Assembly: GCA_049680625.1 (NCBI GenBank)
Contig: JBAUID010000181.1
Location: 1 to 36,830 of the forward strand
Source of the DNA: JAUIAI01 sp049680625
GTDB taxonomy: Bacteria; Pseudomonadota; Gammaproteobacteria; Burkholderiales; Burkholderiaceae_E
Direction: 5' to 3'
DNA length: 36,830 bases
Shown here: positions 7,108 through 15,026 of the stretch, one piece after another
Numbering within the stretch: position 1 is the stretch's first letter
Layout of the letters: each line of letters begins with the position of its first letter
The notes under the pieces: generated by a model
The model's database searches: none
The model's input: only the letters and a program-made list of their open reading frames with translations
Told to the model about the DNA's origin: nothing
Position numbers and translations under genes: made by a program

Positions 7108-8881
7108 GGGGCCGGTGAGCGAAGCGCCAGGCACTGTTGACAACCCGCAGGGGGACGCTACCAATGCTGCCGCTCTGGCCCGGCATCAGCAACAGGTCGA
7201 AGAACTGTGCGCCGCATCGGTGCGCGCACTAACGGGTGATGCCAACCTGCACTACCGTGATAAGCGCCTGTATCGCGGCCGCCAGCCGCTGGCTATCCGT
7301 GCCCCGCATCTGCGCACTGAACACGAAACGGACGACTTCGGCTCATATAGAGGTGCTACCGATGGCGTGTCCCAACGCCTGAACCACTCCGACCCCGGCC
7401 TGCACGTCAGCCTCAAACCCGAGGACACTGTAGACGCCCTGGTATTCGAGATGCTTGAGCAGTTCCGGGTTGAAGCCCTGGTACCCGACCATATGGTTGG
7501 CATGAAAAAAAACCTGGTGCATCGTTTCCATGCATGGAGCCGGGCTTTTTATCGTTCCGGGCTGACCGAAAGCGGCCTGGGCATTTTGCTCTACACCGTG
7601 GCCCAGATGACGTGGTCACGACTGACCAATCAACAAGTTCTGGAAGAAACCGAAGATCTTATCGAATCCACCCGGGGTGGGCTCGGTCCGCAAATCGGTA
7701 AAGACCTGGCACAACTGCCAAGAACGAAACACGACCAGAAAATCTACGCGGTTCACGCCCTGCGCATCGCGAGCATGGTCGGCGATATGGTTCGAGATGC
7801 TGAAGCACAGGAACAAAGCGTACGCGGCGACGGTGACCAGCCGGACGACGGCAAAACAACGTTTGCACTGTTCATTGAATTTGAAGGCGAAGAGTCAGAC
7901 CATTACGCCGTCGCCACTACCGGCCGCAGCAGCGTTATGCGTGATGCCGGCGATGAATACCAGGTCTTCACATCCCAGTACGACAGCATCCAAGCCGCCG
8001 CCAGCCTGGTACGCGCCGAAGAACTGATCCGCCTGCGCGAGAAACTCGATGTTGTTATTGGTGGCCACGCGTTTAACCTGGACAAACTGACCCGACAACT
8101 CATCCAGATGTTGGCAATACCTCGTACGGATGGCTGGTTGTTTGGTGAAGAAGAAGGGCAACTCGACGGCCGTCGTCTGACCCAGTTGTTAACCTCGCCG
8201 GCAGAACGCCGGGTGTTTCGAAAAGATCGCTATCGCCCCCGGGCCAACAGCGCTGTCAGCATATTGATCGATTGCTCCGGCTCAATGAAATCGGTCATCG
8301 AACCCCTGGCCATGGTCACCGACGTCCTGGTGCGTGCCATGCAACAAGCCGGCATACCGAGCGAAATTCTCGGTTTCACCACCGGTGCCTGGAACGGCGG
8401 TCGCCCGCAGCGCGACTGGCTGCGCGGCGGCAGACCCCGGCACCCTGGGCGCTTAAACGAAACCAGCCTGATGATTTTCAAAGAAGCGGCGCAAACCTGG
8501 CGCCGCTCGCGCGCCAATATCGCCGCTTTGCTAAAACCCGACTTGTTCCGCGAAGGTGTTGATGGCGAAGCCGTTGAATGGGCTTGCTTGCGACTCAACG
8601 CCATTGACGCGCAACGCAAAATTCTGATTGTGGTTTCAGACGGATCACCTAACGACACGGCAACCACACTGGCCAATGATGAGCATTACCTGGACAACCA
8701 TTTAAAAGCCGTTGTTGCCCGCCATGAGCAAATCAGGGATGTTGAAATTCGTGGTCTGGGCGTTGGCCTTGATCTGAGCCCGTTTTATAGTCACTGCCTG
8801 GCCACCGACCTGAGCCGGCCGGTGGATAACCGCTTGTTCCAGGAGATTCTGGAACTGATTAGCGGACGGCATCACCGGTAA
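7073..8881 (+). CDS. cobT: Cobaltochelatase vWA subunit CobT
   Basis: The product is about 602 residues. The N-terminal half resembles CobT (FEMLEQFRVEALVPDHMVGMK region). The C-terminal von Willebrand A domain carries a MIDAS motif DCSGSMKS (about 8267-8290). Further CobT signatures are EILGFTTGAWNGG, PGRLNE and DGEAVEWACLRL. MIDAS binds Mg2+ and links CobT to the CobS ring and to the CobN substrate. The start is uncertain: ATG 7073 overlaps cobS by 35 nt, while GTG 7115 lies 7 nt after the cobS stop; neither has a good ribosome site. The acidic linker of known CobT proteins is short here. Confidence 0.9.
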   Translation: MPPSQPGEKASEGPVSEAPGTVDNPQGDATNAAALARHQQQVEELCAASVRALTGDANLHYRDKRLYRGRQPLAIRAPHLRTEHETDDFGSYRGATDGVSQRLNHSDPGLHVSLKPEDTVDALVFEMLEQFRVEALVPDHMVGMKKNLVHRFHAWSRAFYRSGLTESGLGILLYTVAQMTWSRLTNQQVLEETEDLIESTRGGLGPQIGKDLAQLPRTKHDQKIYAVHALRIASMVGDMVRDAEAQEQSVRGDGDQPDDGKTTFALFIEFEGEESDHYAVATTGRSSVMRDAGDEYQVFTSQYDSIQAAASLVRAEELIRLREKLDVVIGGHAFNLDKLTRQLIQMLAIPRTDGWLFGEEEGQLDGRRLTQLLTSPAERRVFRKDRYRPRANSAVSILIDCSGSMKSVIEPLAMVTDVLVRAMQQAGIPSEILGFTTGAWNGGRPQRDWLRGGRPRHPGRLNETSLMIFKEAAQTWRRSRANIAALLKPDLFREGVDGEAVEWACLRLNAIDAQRKILIVVSDGSPNDTATTLANDEHYLDNHLKAVVARHEQIRDVEIRGLGVGLDLSPFYSHCLATDLSRPVDNRLFQEILELISGRHHR

Positions 8882-8961
8882 CAACTTGTCGTCACCCGTA
8901 AGTAAATATCGGGGTATTGAGCGCCCGTAGGGCTAGCGCTTTTGTGTACACTTGCTTCCCT

Positions 8962-9849
8962 ATGGAACCCAACAAAACCCCGCCCCACCTGAAAGCAGAA
9001 ATTCTTGCCGAAGCCCTGCCCTATATCCGGCAGTTTCACGGCCGTATGGTTGTCGTTAAGTACGGTGGCAATGCAATGACTGACGAGCGTTTAAAGCGTA
9101 GTTTTGCCCACGATGTTGTGCTGCTTAAGCTGGTGGGTATTAACCCGGTGGTTGTTCACGGCGGCGGGCCACAAATTGAGCAGTTACTGAACCGGGTGGG
9201 TAAGAAAGGAGAGTTCATCCAGGGAATGCGGGTTACCGATGGCGAAACCATGGATATTGTCGAGATGGTGCTTGCCGGCCAGGTGAATAAACAAATTGTT
9301 GAGCTCATCAATGAGGCAGGTGGCCGGGCAGTTGGCCTGACTGGCCAGGACGGTAACCTGATCCGGGCACGTAAACTCTCTGTACGCAGCGAGTCCAATC
9401 CGGACGAATTAGTCGATATCGGGCAGGTCGGCCAGGTGCAGTCAATTGATCCCAAGATTATTGAAACCTTGAACACCAATGGTTTCATCCCCGTCATCGC
9501 GCCCATTGGGTCGGGCGATTCTGGCGAAACCTACAACATCAATGCCGATGTGGTAGCCGGTAAAATTGCCGAAGTCATGAAAGCAGAAAAACTAGTCATG
9601 ATGACCAACACCCCCGGCGTACTGGATAAAAGCGGCGCACTGATTACCGGCCTGACATCCCGGGAAATTGACGAGTTGTTCGAGAACGGCACCATTTCCG
9701 GCGGCATGCTGCCCAAGATCTCATCCGCCCTGGATGCCGCCAAGAGCGGGGTCAGCGCAGTCCATATTGTGGATGGACGGGTTGAACACAGCCTGTTGCT
9801 GGAAATCCTGACCGACCATGGGGTGGGCACGATGATTCGCAGCCACTAA
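8962..9849 (+). CDS. argB: N-acetylglutamate kinase
   Basis: ArgB phosphorylates N-acetyl-L-glutamate with ATP, the second step of arginine biosynthesis, in the cytoplasm. The 295-residue product has the amino-acid-kinase signatures VVKYGGNAM (phosphate-binding Lys), VVHGGGPQIEQLL and TNTPGVLDKSG, with SGGMLPKISSALDA in the C-terminal part. Length fits the family (about 295-300). The ATG at 8962 is preferred over an in-frame TTG at 8917. The slmA start follows 2 nt after its stop. The 80-nt gap after cobT probably holds its promoter. Confidence 0.97.
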   Translation: MEPNKTPPHLKAEILAEALPYIRQFHGRMVVVKYGGNAMTDERLKRSFAHDVVLLKLVGINPVVVHGGGPQIEQLLNRVGKKGEFIQGMRVTDGETMDIVEMVLAGQVNKQIVELINEAGGRAVGLTGQDGNLIRARKLSVRSESNPDELVDIGQVGQVQSIDPKIIETLNTNGFIPVIAPIGSGDSGETYNINADVVAGKIAEVMKAEKLVMMTNTPGVLDKSGALITGLTSREIDELFENGTISGGMLPKISSALDAAKSGVSAVHIVDGRVEHSLLLEILTDHGVGTMIRSH

Positions 9850-9851
9850 TT

Positions 9852-10523
9852 GTGACCTCGGCGACTCCGGTGACATCCGATCAGGAACAAGCCGCCCAAC
9901 CCGGTGACAATAGTAAAAAACCGGCCCGCCGCACCCGCCTGAAGCCGGGTGAACGGCGCAACCAGATTCTTCAAACTCTGGCGCAGATGCTGCAGGAACC
10001 CGGCGCAGACCGGGTGACCACGGCAGCCCTCGCAGCGCGAATGAAAGTTTCAGAGGCAGCCTTGTACCGGCACTTTGCCAGCAAGGCACAAATGTTCGAG
10101 GGTTTGATCGATTTCATCGAACGCAGCTTGTTCAGCCTGATCAATCGGATCACAACACAAGAGCCAAACGGCCGTCGCCAGGCAATTGCCATTGTTGAAA
10201 TGCTGCTCGGCTTTGCTGAAAAGAACCCTGGCATGACCCGGGTGCTGGTTGGTGATGCGTTGATCCTGGAAGATGACCGATTGCAGCGCCGAATCAATCA
10301 AATGATTGATCGCATCGGGGTAGCAATAAAACAGAGTGTGCGTAATGGCATTACACAAGATGTCGAGTCGACTGGCCCCGTACCGGTAGCCCTTGACCCT
10401 GAAGACATTGCCAGCTGCTTATTGTCTTTTGTACTCGGTCGCTGGCTGCGCTTTGTGAAAAGCGACTTTAAGAAACCGCCGCTTGCTTCGATGGCGGGCA
10501 TTCGACGTTGTGTTGAGGTTTAG
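9852..10523 (+). CDS. slmA: Nucleoid occlusion factor SlmA (TetR family)
   Basis: SlmA binds specific chromosomal sites and blocks FtsZ assembly over the nucleoid. The 223-residue product has a TetR helix-turn-helix at residues about 35-83 with the SlmA hallmark KVSEAALYRHFASKAQMFEG, followed by LINRI..LLGFAEKNPGMTRVLVGDAL, close to the enterobacterial protein. The start is a GTG 2 nt after the argB stop, which suggests translational coupling. The first 30 residues are a variable, polar extension, longer than in E. coli SlmA (about 198 residues). The TAG stop lies in the first unit of an 11-bp repeat. Confidence 0.92.
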   Translation: MTSATPVTSDQEQAAQPGDNSKKPARRTRLKPGERRNQILQTLAQMLQEPGADRVTTAALAARMKVSEAALYRHFASKAQMFEGLIDFIERSLFSLINRITTQEPNGRRQAIAIVEMLLGFAEKNPGMTRVLVGDALILEDDRLQRRINQMIDRIGVAIKQSVRNGITQDVESTGPVPVALDPEDIASCLLSFVLGRWLRFVKSDFKKPPLASMAGIRRCVEV

Positions 10524-10558
10524 TCGGAGTTTAGTCGTGGTTTAGTCGGCGTTTCAGG
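10519..10558. repeat. 11-bp tandem repeat at the slmA 3' end
   Basis: TTTAGTCG recurs at 10519, 10530 and 10541, followed by a degenerate unit at 10552, giving an 11-bp period. The first unit provides the slmA stop codon. Function unknown; possibly simple slippage-generated DNA. Confidence 0.6.
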
Positions 10559-10620
10559 CAATCGGTCGAATCAGAAGGTTCACGCAACAATTCCTGGACT
10601 GGGTCGGACAGACGCCGCCG

Positions 10621-11016
10621 CTAGCTGAGTATCTCAACGTCACCGCGGTGCCCTGGAATATTTTCCAGCGCTTTGTCGCAAGTCAGCAATGTTGCGTCCA
10701 GTGCTTCAGCCAATACCAGGTAGGCCGCATCGTAGACAGTCGCATTGCTTCGCAATTCCCATATGCGCGGCAGCAGCATTTGGTGCGGGTAGCGGGTAAT
10801 GTTCAAATCGGCAAGATCGCGAAAAGCGTTGTCGGCTCGACACGAGTCGATGTCATTTCTGAGTACCAGGCGGCGTAATACCTGTGCGACCTCGACGTCG
10901 ATTAGATGTGGTGCATGCAGGGACTGATTAGTTTCGAAAACTCGGGTGGCAACCTGAGCCGCTAGCCGCGAATTGAGCAACAGTTCAAGCGCAGCCGATG
11001 CGTCCAGGACGATCAT
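10621..11016 (-). CDS. vapC: VapC-like PIN-domain toxin (module 1)
   Basis: The 131-residue protein is a PIN-domain ribonuclease with the usual four acidic residues: Asp5 (MIVLDASA), Glu42 (IDVEVAQVL), Asp96 (VYDAAYLVLAE) and Asp114 (LLTCDKAL). Such toxins cleave tRNA or rRNA and are neutralised by the adjacent antitoxin. Its ATG overlaps the antitoxin stop (ATGA), the usual antitoxin-first order. It converges on slmA with 97 nt between them. The cleaved RNA cannot be predicted. Confidence 0.92.
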   Translation of the reverse strand: MIVLDASAALELLLNSRLAAQVATRVFETNQSLHAPHLIDVEVAQVLRRLVLRNDIDSCRADNAFRDLADLNITRYPHQMLLPRIWELRSNATVYDAAYLVLAEALDATLLTCDKALENIPGHRGDVEILS

Positions 11017-11243
11017 CTCGCATCGCGTTCCGAACGGACAGTTTCGGCCAGAGATTCACTGGATTGCAACACGGTTCGTGACGCCAGGCGATCACGCAGT
11101 TCTACCGGACTAGGGCGATCGGCCAACGCCCGAACCTCCCGCAATAAAAAATCGGACAGCGACAGGCCTTCCAGTGCTGCCTTGGATTTTAGTTTTCGGT
11201 GCACCTCCTCAGGGACGTGACGTATTTGAATCATTGATGCCAT
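11013..11243 (-). CDS. vapB: VapB/FitA-like ribbon-helix-helix antitoxin (module 1)
   Basis: The 76-residue product starts MASMIQIRHVPEEVHRKLK and continues KAALEGLSLSDFLLREV, a ribbon-helix-helix DNA-binding fold as in FitA/Phd-like plasmid-stability antitoxins. The C-terminal half (RPSPVELRDRLASR) would wrap the toxin. ATG 11243 and ATG 11234 are both possible starts; neither has a clear ribosome site. A CATGTG-ACA-CACATG palindrome lies 17 nt upstream, suited to autoregulation. Confidence 0.88.
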   Translation of the reverse strand: MASMIQIRHVPEEVHRKLKSKAALEGLSLSDFLLREVRALADRPSPVELRDRLASRTVLQSSESLAETVRSERDAR

Positions 11244-11259
11244 GCATTTATGATGCTTG

Positions 11260-11274
11260 CATGTGACACACATG
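11260..11274. promoter_or_regulatory. Candidate operator of the leftward VapBC module
   Basis: CATGTGACACACATG is a perfect 6+6 palindrome with a 3-nt centre, just upstream of the leftward antitoxin start. Autoregulation by RHH antitoxins commonly uses such sites; binding is inferred. Confidence 0.55.
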
Positions 11275-11345
11275 TCAAGTTCAGCAAGTGGTCGATCCAA
11301 AAGCAATCCGGGGAGTTTTGGCAATTTTACCCAATAGCGAATATT

Positions 11346-11377
11346 TACACGACGCTGGTGTACACTGAAAACGTGTA
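11346..11377. promoter_or_regulatory. Candidate operator array of the rightward VapBC module
   Basis: TACAC-7 nt-GTGTA occurs twice in overlap: 11346-11362 and 11361-11377, sharing the central GTGTACAC. The array ends 17 nt before the rightward antitoxin ATG, where -10/-35 elements are expected. The regular spacing suits cooperative binding of antitoxin dimers. Confidence 0.55.
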
Positions 11378-11394
11378 TATTCTGATCAATTGCT

Positions 11395-11616
11395 ATGAAA
11401 AACATCACCCTCAGTGCCGACGAGGCACTAATCGAAGCCGCCCGGGCTCGCGCCCGTCAGGAACACACCACCCTGAATGAGCAGTTTCGGCGTTGGCTGG
11501 AACAGTATTCCCGCCAACCGGAACGGGCTCACCAATACGATCGCGTCGTGAGTGAGCTCAGTGGCAAGCTCCAGGTCGGCTCGCCGCTCACCCGTGAGCA
11601 AATGAATGAGCGCTGA
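11395..11616 (+). CDS. Antitoxin of second VapBC-type module
   Basis: The 73-residue protein starts MKNITLSADEALIEAARARA, a ribbon-helix-helix N-terminus, and ends with a polar tail (VGSPLTREQMNER) that could bind the toxin. It overlaps the downstream PIN gene by 11 nt. It is not similar to the leftward antitoxin in its C-terminal part, so the two modules are not a recent duplication. It fits the antitoxin class found with PIN toxins; the family is not pinned down further. Confidence 0.85.
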   Translation: MKNITLSADEALIEAARARARQEHTTLNEQFRRWLEQYSRQPERAHQYDRVVSELSGKLQVGSPLTREQMNER

Positions 11617-12028
11617 GCGATTCCTTGATACCAATGTATTCATCTACCAACTTGATCGAAGCGATCCTGATAAGTCAGCGATCGCCGACAAGTTAATTCG
11701 TGGCGCCGTTTTGAACGGCAACGGCTGCGTTAGTTATCAAGTTGTTCAGGAGTGCATTAACGTTATCAGCCGTAAAGCTAGGCTGCCGTTATCCCCTGGC
11801 GATACGGCGTCATATCTCGACAACGTACTGGCACCATTGCTGCGAGTCGGGGCCAGCGTCGAGTTATACCGACATGCGCTCAGCTTACAGACCCGGTATC
11901 AATACAGTTTCTATGACTCGCTGATCATCGCCGGTGCTATCGAAGCGGGTTGTTCCGAGCTAATTTCGGAAGATCTGCAAGCTGGGCAGCAAATTGGCAC
12001 CCTGACTATTCGGAATCCGTTTGCCTGA
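11606..12028 (+). CDS. vapC: VapC-like PIN-domain toxin (module 2)
   Basis: The 140-residue product carries PIN acidic residues Asp8 (FLDTNVFIYQLD), Glu49 (VQECINVIS), Asp104 (SFYDSLIIAGA) and Glu122/Asp123 (LISEDLQAGQ), consistent with a Mg2+-dependent ribonuclease toxin. The SFYDSLI..A..AGC..L.SEDLQ pattern belongs to a different PIN subgroup from the leftward toxin. It starts inside the antitoxin gene (11-nt overlap), and no ribosome site of its own is evident, so translation is probably coupled. Confidence 0.92.
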   Translation: MSAERFLDTNVFIYQLDRSDPDKSAIADKLIRGAVLNGNGCVSYQVVQECINVISRKARLPLSPGDTASYLDNVLAPLLRVGASVELYRHALSLQTRYQYSFYDSLIIAGAIEAGCSELISEDLQAGQQIGTLTIRNPFA

Positions 12029-12158
12029 CGAGGGTGATCGCATTGAGGCGAAACAAGCACGGCGATTTCTTTGATTGCATACCGAGTCAAGAACTAGGTC
12101 TTGCTCTGCCCACAGCAACAGGTGGGATTCCGTGCATGTAATATCGTAGTCATCCTAA

Positions 12159-13418
12159 TCACCGGAACCAAATAGCCGTAACCGGCATGAAGCTCACAAT
12201 CATTAGGGTGACGAACATGGACAAGATAAACCACTTGCCATAAGCCATGACCTCTTCAATCGCAAGGCCGGTTGCCGAACACACGGTTAACAACACCGAA
12301 GCCACCGGTGGCGTTTGCTGACCAATTCCAAGATTCAGGCAGACAATAACGCCCAGGTGCACCGGGTCGATGCCCATTTCGGTGGCCAGCGGTAACAACA
12401 TCGGCACCACCACGATAATGGCGGCTGATGCGTGCAAAAACATGCCGAGGATGAGCAGGAAAAAATTAATCATCAGCATGCGCACGACAAAGCTGTCAGA
12501 CACCTGGCCCAGGCCAGCGGCAATCATCTGCGGTATTTGTTCATTGGCCAGGTACTGACCCAGTACCGCCGAGCCCGCAATAATCATCATGACAACAGAG
12601 GTCTGGCGCACTGTGGTTGCCGCCAGTTCGTAGACTTTGCCGGCGGTGAGGTCGCGTTGCATTACCCAGCCAAAAAACAAGGCCGCCACCACCCCAAGCG
12701 CGGATGCTTCTGTTGGCGTAACAAAACCGCCGATTAAGCCTCCAACAACCAGCACGGGAATTAGTAGCGGAATGAACGCGCCCCGCAAAGCGCCAAGCAG
12801 ACGGCTCATTTGGAAACGTTCGTCAACCGGGTGCCCCTCGCGGTGCGCAAAAATATAGCTGGTGATCATGAAGCCACCACCTAACAAAATGCCCGGCACG
12901 ATGCCGGCGATGAACAAGTCTTTGATCGAAGTATTTGTTGTGACGCCGTACAGAACCATTGGGATTGACGGCGGAATAATGATGCCCAGGGTGGCACTGG
13001 TGGCTGTTACCGCACCGGCAAACGACTTGGGATAACCCTGCTTTTCCATCGACGGAACAAACACTTTACTCATCACCGCAGCGTCAGCAACAGCAGAGCC
13101 GGACATCTCGGCCATGAACATCGACGTCACCACGTTGACATGGGCAAGCCCACCCCGCATCCAACCCACCAGGGCCCGGGCGAGGTTGATGATCCGGTCG
13201 GAAATCGACGTGGCCCCCATTAATTCACCCATGAAGATGAATAAAGGTATGGCCAGCAAAATCACCTTGTTGACACCGGAGAACATCTGGATGGGCGCCA
13301 TGATTAAGTCAATGCCCGATAAGAACATGGCAATCGCGGCGGCGATCATCAATGCAAATCCAATTGGCATGCCAATCATGATCAAGACCAACAACAATGC
13401 TATTACGCCAAAAGCCAT
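12159..13418 (-). CDS. dctM: TRAP transporter large permease DctM
   Basis: A 419-residue integral membrane protein with about 12 hydrophobic segments and TRAP large-subunit signatures: MIGMPIGFAL near the N-terminus, PLFIFMGELMGATSI, MSGSAVADAAVMSKV and PPSIPMVLYGVTTNTSI. It carries the ion-coupled transport path in the inner membrane for the ligand delivered by DctP. It starts 1 nt after the dctQ stop and is the last gene of the gntR-dctPQM operon. Confidence 0.96.
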   Translation of the reverse strand: MAFGVIALLLVLIMIGMPIGFALMIAAAIAMFLSGIDLIMAPIQMFSGVNKVILLAIPLFIFMGELMGATSISDRIINLARALVGWMRGGLAHVNVVTSMFMAEMSGSAVADAAVMSKVFVPSMEKQGYPKSFAGAVTATSATLGIIIPPSIPMVLYGVTTNTSIKDLFIAGIVPGILLGGGFMITSYIFAHREGHPVDERFQMSRLLGALRGAFIPLLIPVLVVGGLIGGFVTPTEASALGVVAALFFGWVMQRDLTAGKVYELAATTVRQTSVVMMIIAGSAVLGQYLANEQIPQMIAAGLGQVSDSFVVRMLMINFFLLILGMFLHASAAIIVVVPMLLPLATEMGIDPVHLGVIVCLNLGIGQQTPPVASVLLTVCSATGLAIEEVMAYGKWFILSMFVTLMIVSFMPVTAIWFR

Positions 13419-13419
13419 G

Positions 13420-14004
13420 TCATTGAGCCTGATCTGTATTGTCTGCTTGCGAGGCCAGTTGGCCTGGCAGCAATCCGTGCCACTGAGACTTCAAGCGAAG
13501 TGAAACCGCTAGCAACAGTAATAAAGCAGCCAGCGGCATGATCAGCATAAACCACCCCTGGGCCAGTTCTGCCGTCTCGATTTCGGTTGCACCCGACACG
13601 CGAATCATGCGTATCGACTGAAAAAACAGTAGTACCAAAAAACCGCCAATCAGGGCTGCATTCATGAGCGCCAGGAACCGTTGACCCGCGGCGCCAACCC
13701 GGCGAGCCAGCAGGTCAAAGGCAATATGGCCATCGCGACGCATCGCAAGATAAGCCCCCAAAAAGGCGATCCACACGAGCAGCAAGCCGGGGACTTCGTC
13801 AGCCAGCACACTGATTGAACCGAACCACTCGCGACAGATCAGGTAAAGCGGCTGCAGGCTTTCAAACTGTTTGGCCAGATTGCGCAAACCGCCGGAAATA
13901 ACGTAGCGGTTAAAAACATTGATGCCAATCAGTATCGAAGACACGGCAAACGCGAACACCGCCGCGACTTCGATAATCCGGTCGAGTAACCGGATGAGTT
14001 TCAT
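13420..14004 (-). CDS. dctQ: TRAP transporter small permease DctQ
   Basis: The 194-residue protein has four hydrophobic segments (about residues 13-33, 68-88, 108-128, 148-168). It includes the DctQ pattern of an aromatic/charged loop before the second segment (EVPGLLLVWIAFLGAYLAMRRDGHI). It is the small membrane subunit of the TRAP complex. The ATG overlaps the dctP stop by 4 nt. Confidence 0.93.
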   Translation of the reverse strand: MKLIRLLDRIIEVAAVFAFAVSSILIGINVFNRYVISGGLRNLAKQFESLQPLYLICREWFGSISVLADEVPGLLLVWIAFLGAYLAMRRDGHIAFDLLARRVGAAGQRFLALMNAALIGGFLVLLFFQSIRMIRVSGATEIETAELAQGWFMLIMPLAALLLLLAVSLRLKSQWHGLLPGQLASQADNTDQAQ

Positions 14005-14975
14005 TTAGCGGCGCTACGTACCATTTTCAGGAATTCATCACCCTGGCTTGAGACGTAGTCGTCATAGCTGGACGCAGTAGCTTTTTGAAACGCGGGCAAG
14101 TCAACCTCGTTAATGGCCAGCTTACCTTTCATATCAACAAAGTATTTCTTTTCCAGTTCAGCCGATTTTGCATAAGCGGCTTCGGTAATTTCCCGTCCAA
14201 CCTCGGTGAATACTTTTTGCTGCTTCGGGGTCAAGCTGTTGTAAAACTGGTTGGACGCCAACAAGAACGACGGCGTGTAAACATGGCTGGTCAGCGACAA
14301 AAATCCGGCAGCCTCGAAGTGCTTTTGCTCATAAAACCCGTAGGTTGCGGCTTCGGCACCATCAACCACACCGGACTGCAGTGCGGTAAAGGTTTCACCC
14401 CAGGAAACTTTTTGCGGAGTTGCGCCAAGCTTCTGAAACACCCCCTGGCGAAATTTTCCACCCGAGATACGAACTTTCATACCGTCCATATCACCAGGCG
14501 TTTTAATCGCCCGCTTGCTGTTTATAACGTGGCGAAAACCGTTTTCATACACACCAATAACTTTGAGTGCGCCCACTTTCTCGATCCGGGCACGAATGGC
14601 GTCTTCCATGCCACCCGCCATGGCCCGCTTAACGTGATCACGATCGGTGAACAGCCAGGGCAGGTCAAAAACACCCAGCTTTTTGTCTAACTTCATTACC
14701 CCGGAGGCCACGTTAATCATTTCGATAGACCCAGCCTGAACATTGGTCATCAAGGCTTTCTCTTTACCGAGCTGGCCACCCGGGAACAACTTGAAATTAA
14801 ACTCACCCGGCAAACGCTTTTCGATTTCAGCTGCAAACAGCTGGGATTGCGCATGTAATGGTGAAAATTCTGAAACGTGACTGGCAATACGCACGTCCCT
14901 CGCCTGTGCCAAAGCAGCGCCGCTAACCAGAGATGCGGTCAGCGCGATGGCGGTAACAGATAACAACGATTTCAT
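14001..14975 (-). CDS. dctP: TRAP transporter periplasmic binding protein DctP
   Basis: The 324-residue product has a signal peptide (MKSLLSVTAIALTASLVSG..ALAQ) and the DctP domain, with FPGGQLGKEKALM, the ligand-binding arginine region GMKVRISGG and the GEAATYGFYEQ-like segment (DGAEAATYGFYEQ). DctP proteins bind carboxylates (dicarboxylates, sugar acids, keto acids) through that arginine. A GGAGGA site directly precedes the ATG. The substrate may be suggested by the divergent amidohydrolase, which belongs to a lactone-hydrolysing superfamily; this is inference. Confidence 0.95.
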   Translation of the reverse strand: MKSLLSVTAIALTASLVSGAALAQARDVRIASHVSEFSPLHAQSQLFAAEIEKRLPGEFNFKLFPGGQLGKEKALMTNVQAGSIEMINVASGVMKLDKKLGVFDLPWLFTDRDHVKRAMAGGMEDAIRARIEKVGALKVIGVYENGFRHVINSKRAIKTPGDMDGMKVRISGGKFRQGVFQKLGATPQKVSWGETFTALQSGVVDGAEAATYGFYEQKHFEAAGFLSLTSHVYTPSFLLASNQFYNSLTPKQQKVFTEVGREITEAAYAKSAELEKKYFVDMKGKLAINEVDLPAFQKATASSYDDYVSSQGDEFLKMVRSAAK

Positions 14976-14979
14976 AGTC

Positions 14980-14985
14980 TCCTCC
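14980..14985 (-). promoter_or_regulatory. Strong Shine-Dalgarno site of dctP
   Basis: GGAGGA precedes the ATG at 14975 with a 4-nt spacer. The context GGAGGAGACTATGAAA is identical to that of tctC. Confidence 0.75.
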
Positions 14986-15026
14986 TTTGGATAATTTTTT
15001 GAACTAAATTTTCGACAATTTTTCGA

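Noticed and set aside
8944..8951. GTGTACAC palindrome before argB, same octamer as in the rightward antitoxin array
   Set aside because: A single 8-bp self-complementary octamer without flanking half sites is expected by chance.
12081..12108. Weak inverted repeat after the second toxin (CAAGA/TCTTG) as a terminator
   Set aside because: Short stem with a bulge and no U-tract.
14085..14690. 201-codon antisense frame inside dctP
   Set aside because: Shadow of a well-supported gene; no recognisable domain or ribosome site.
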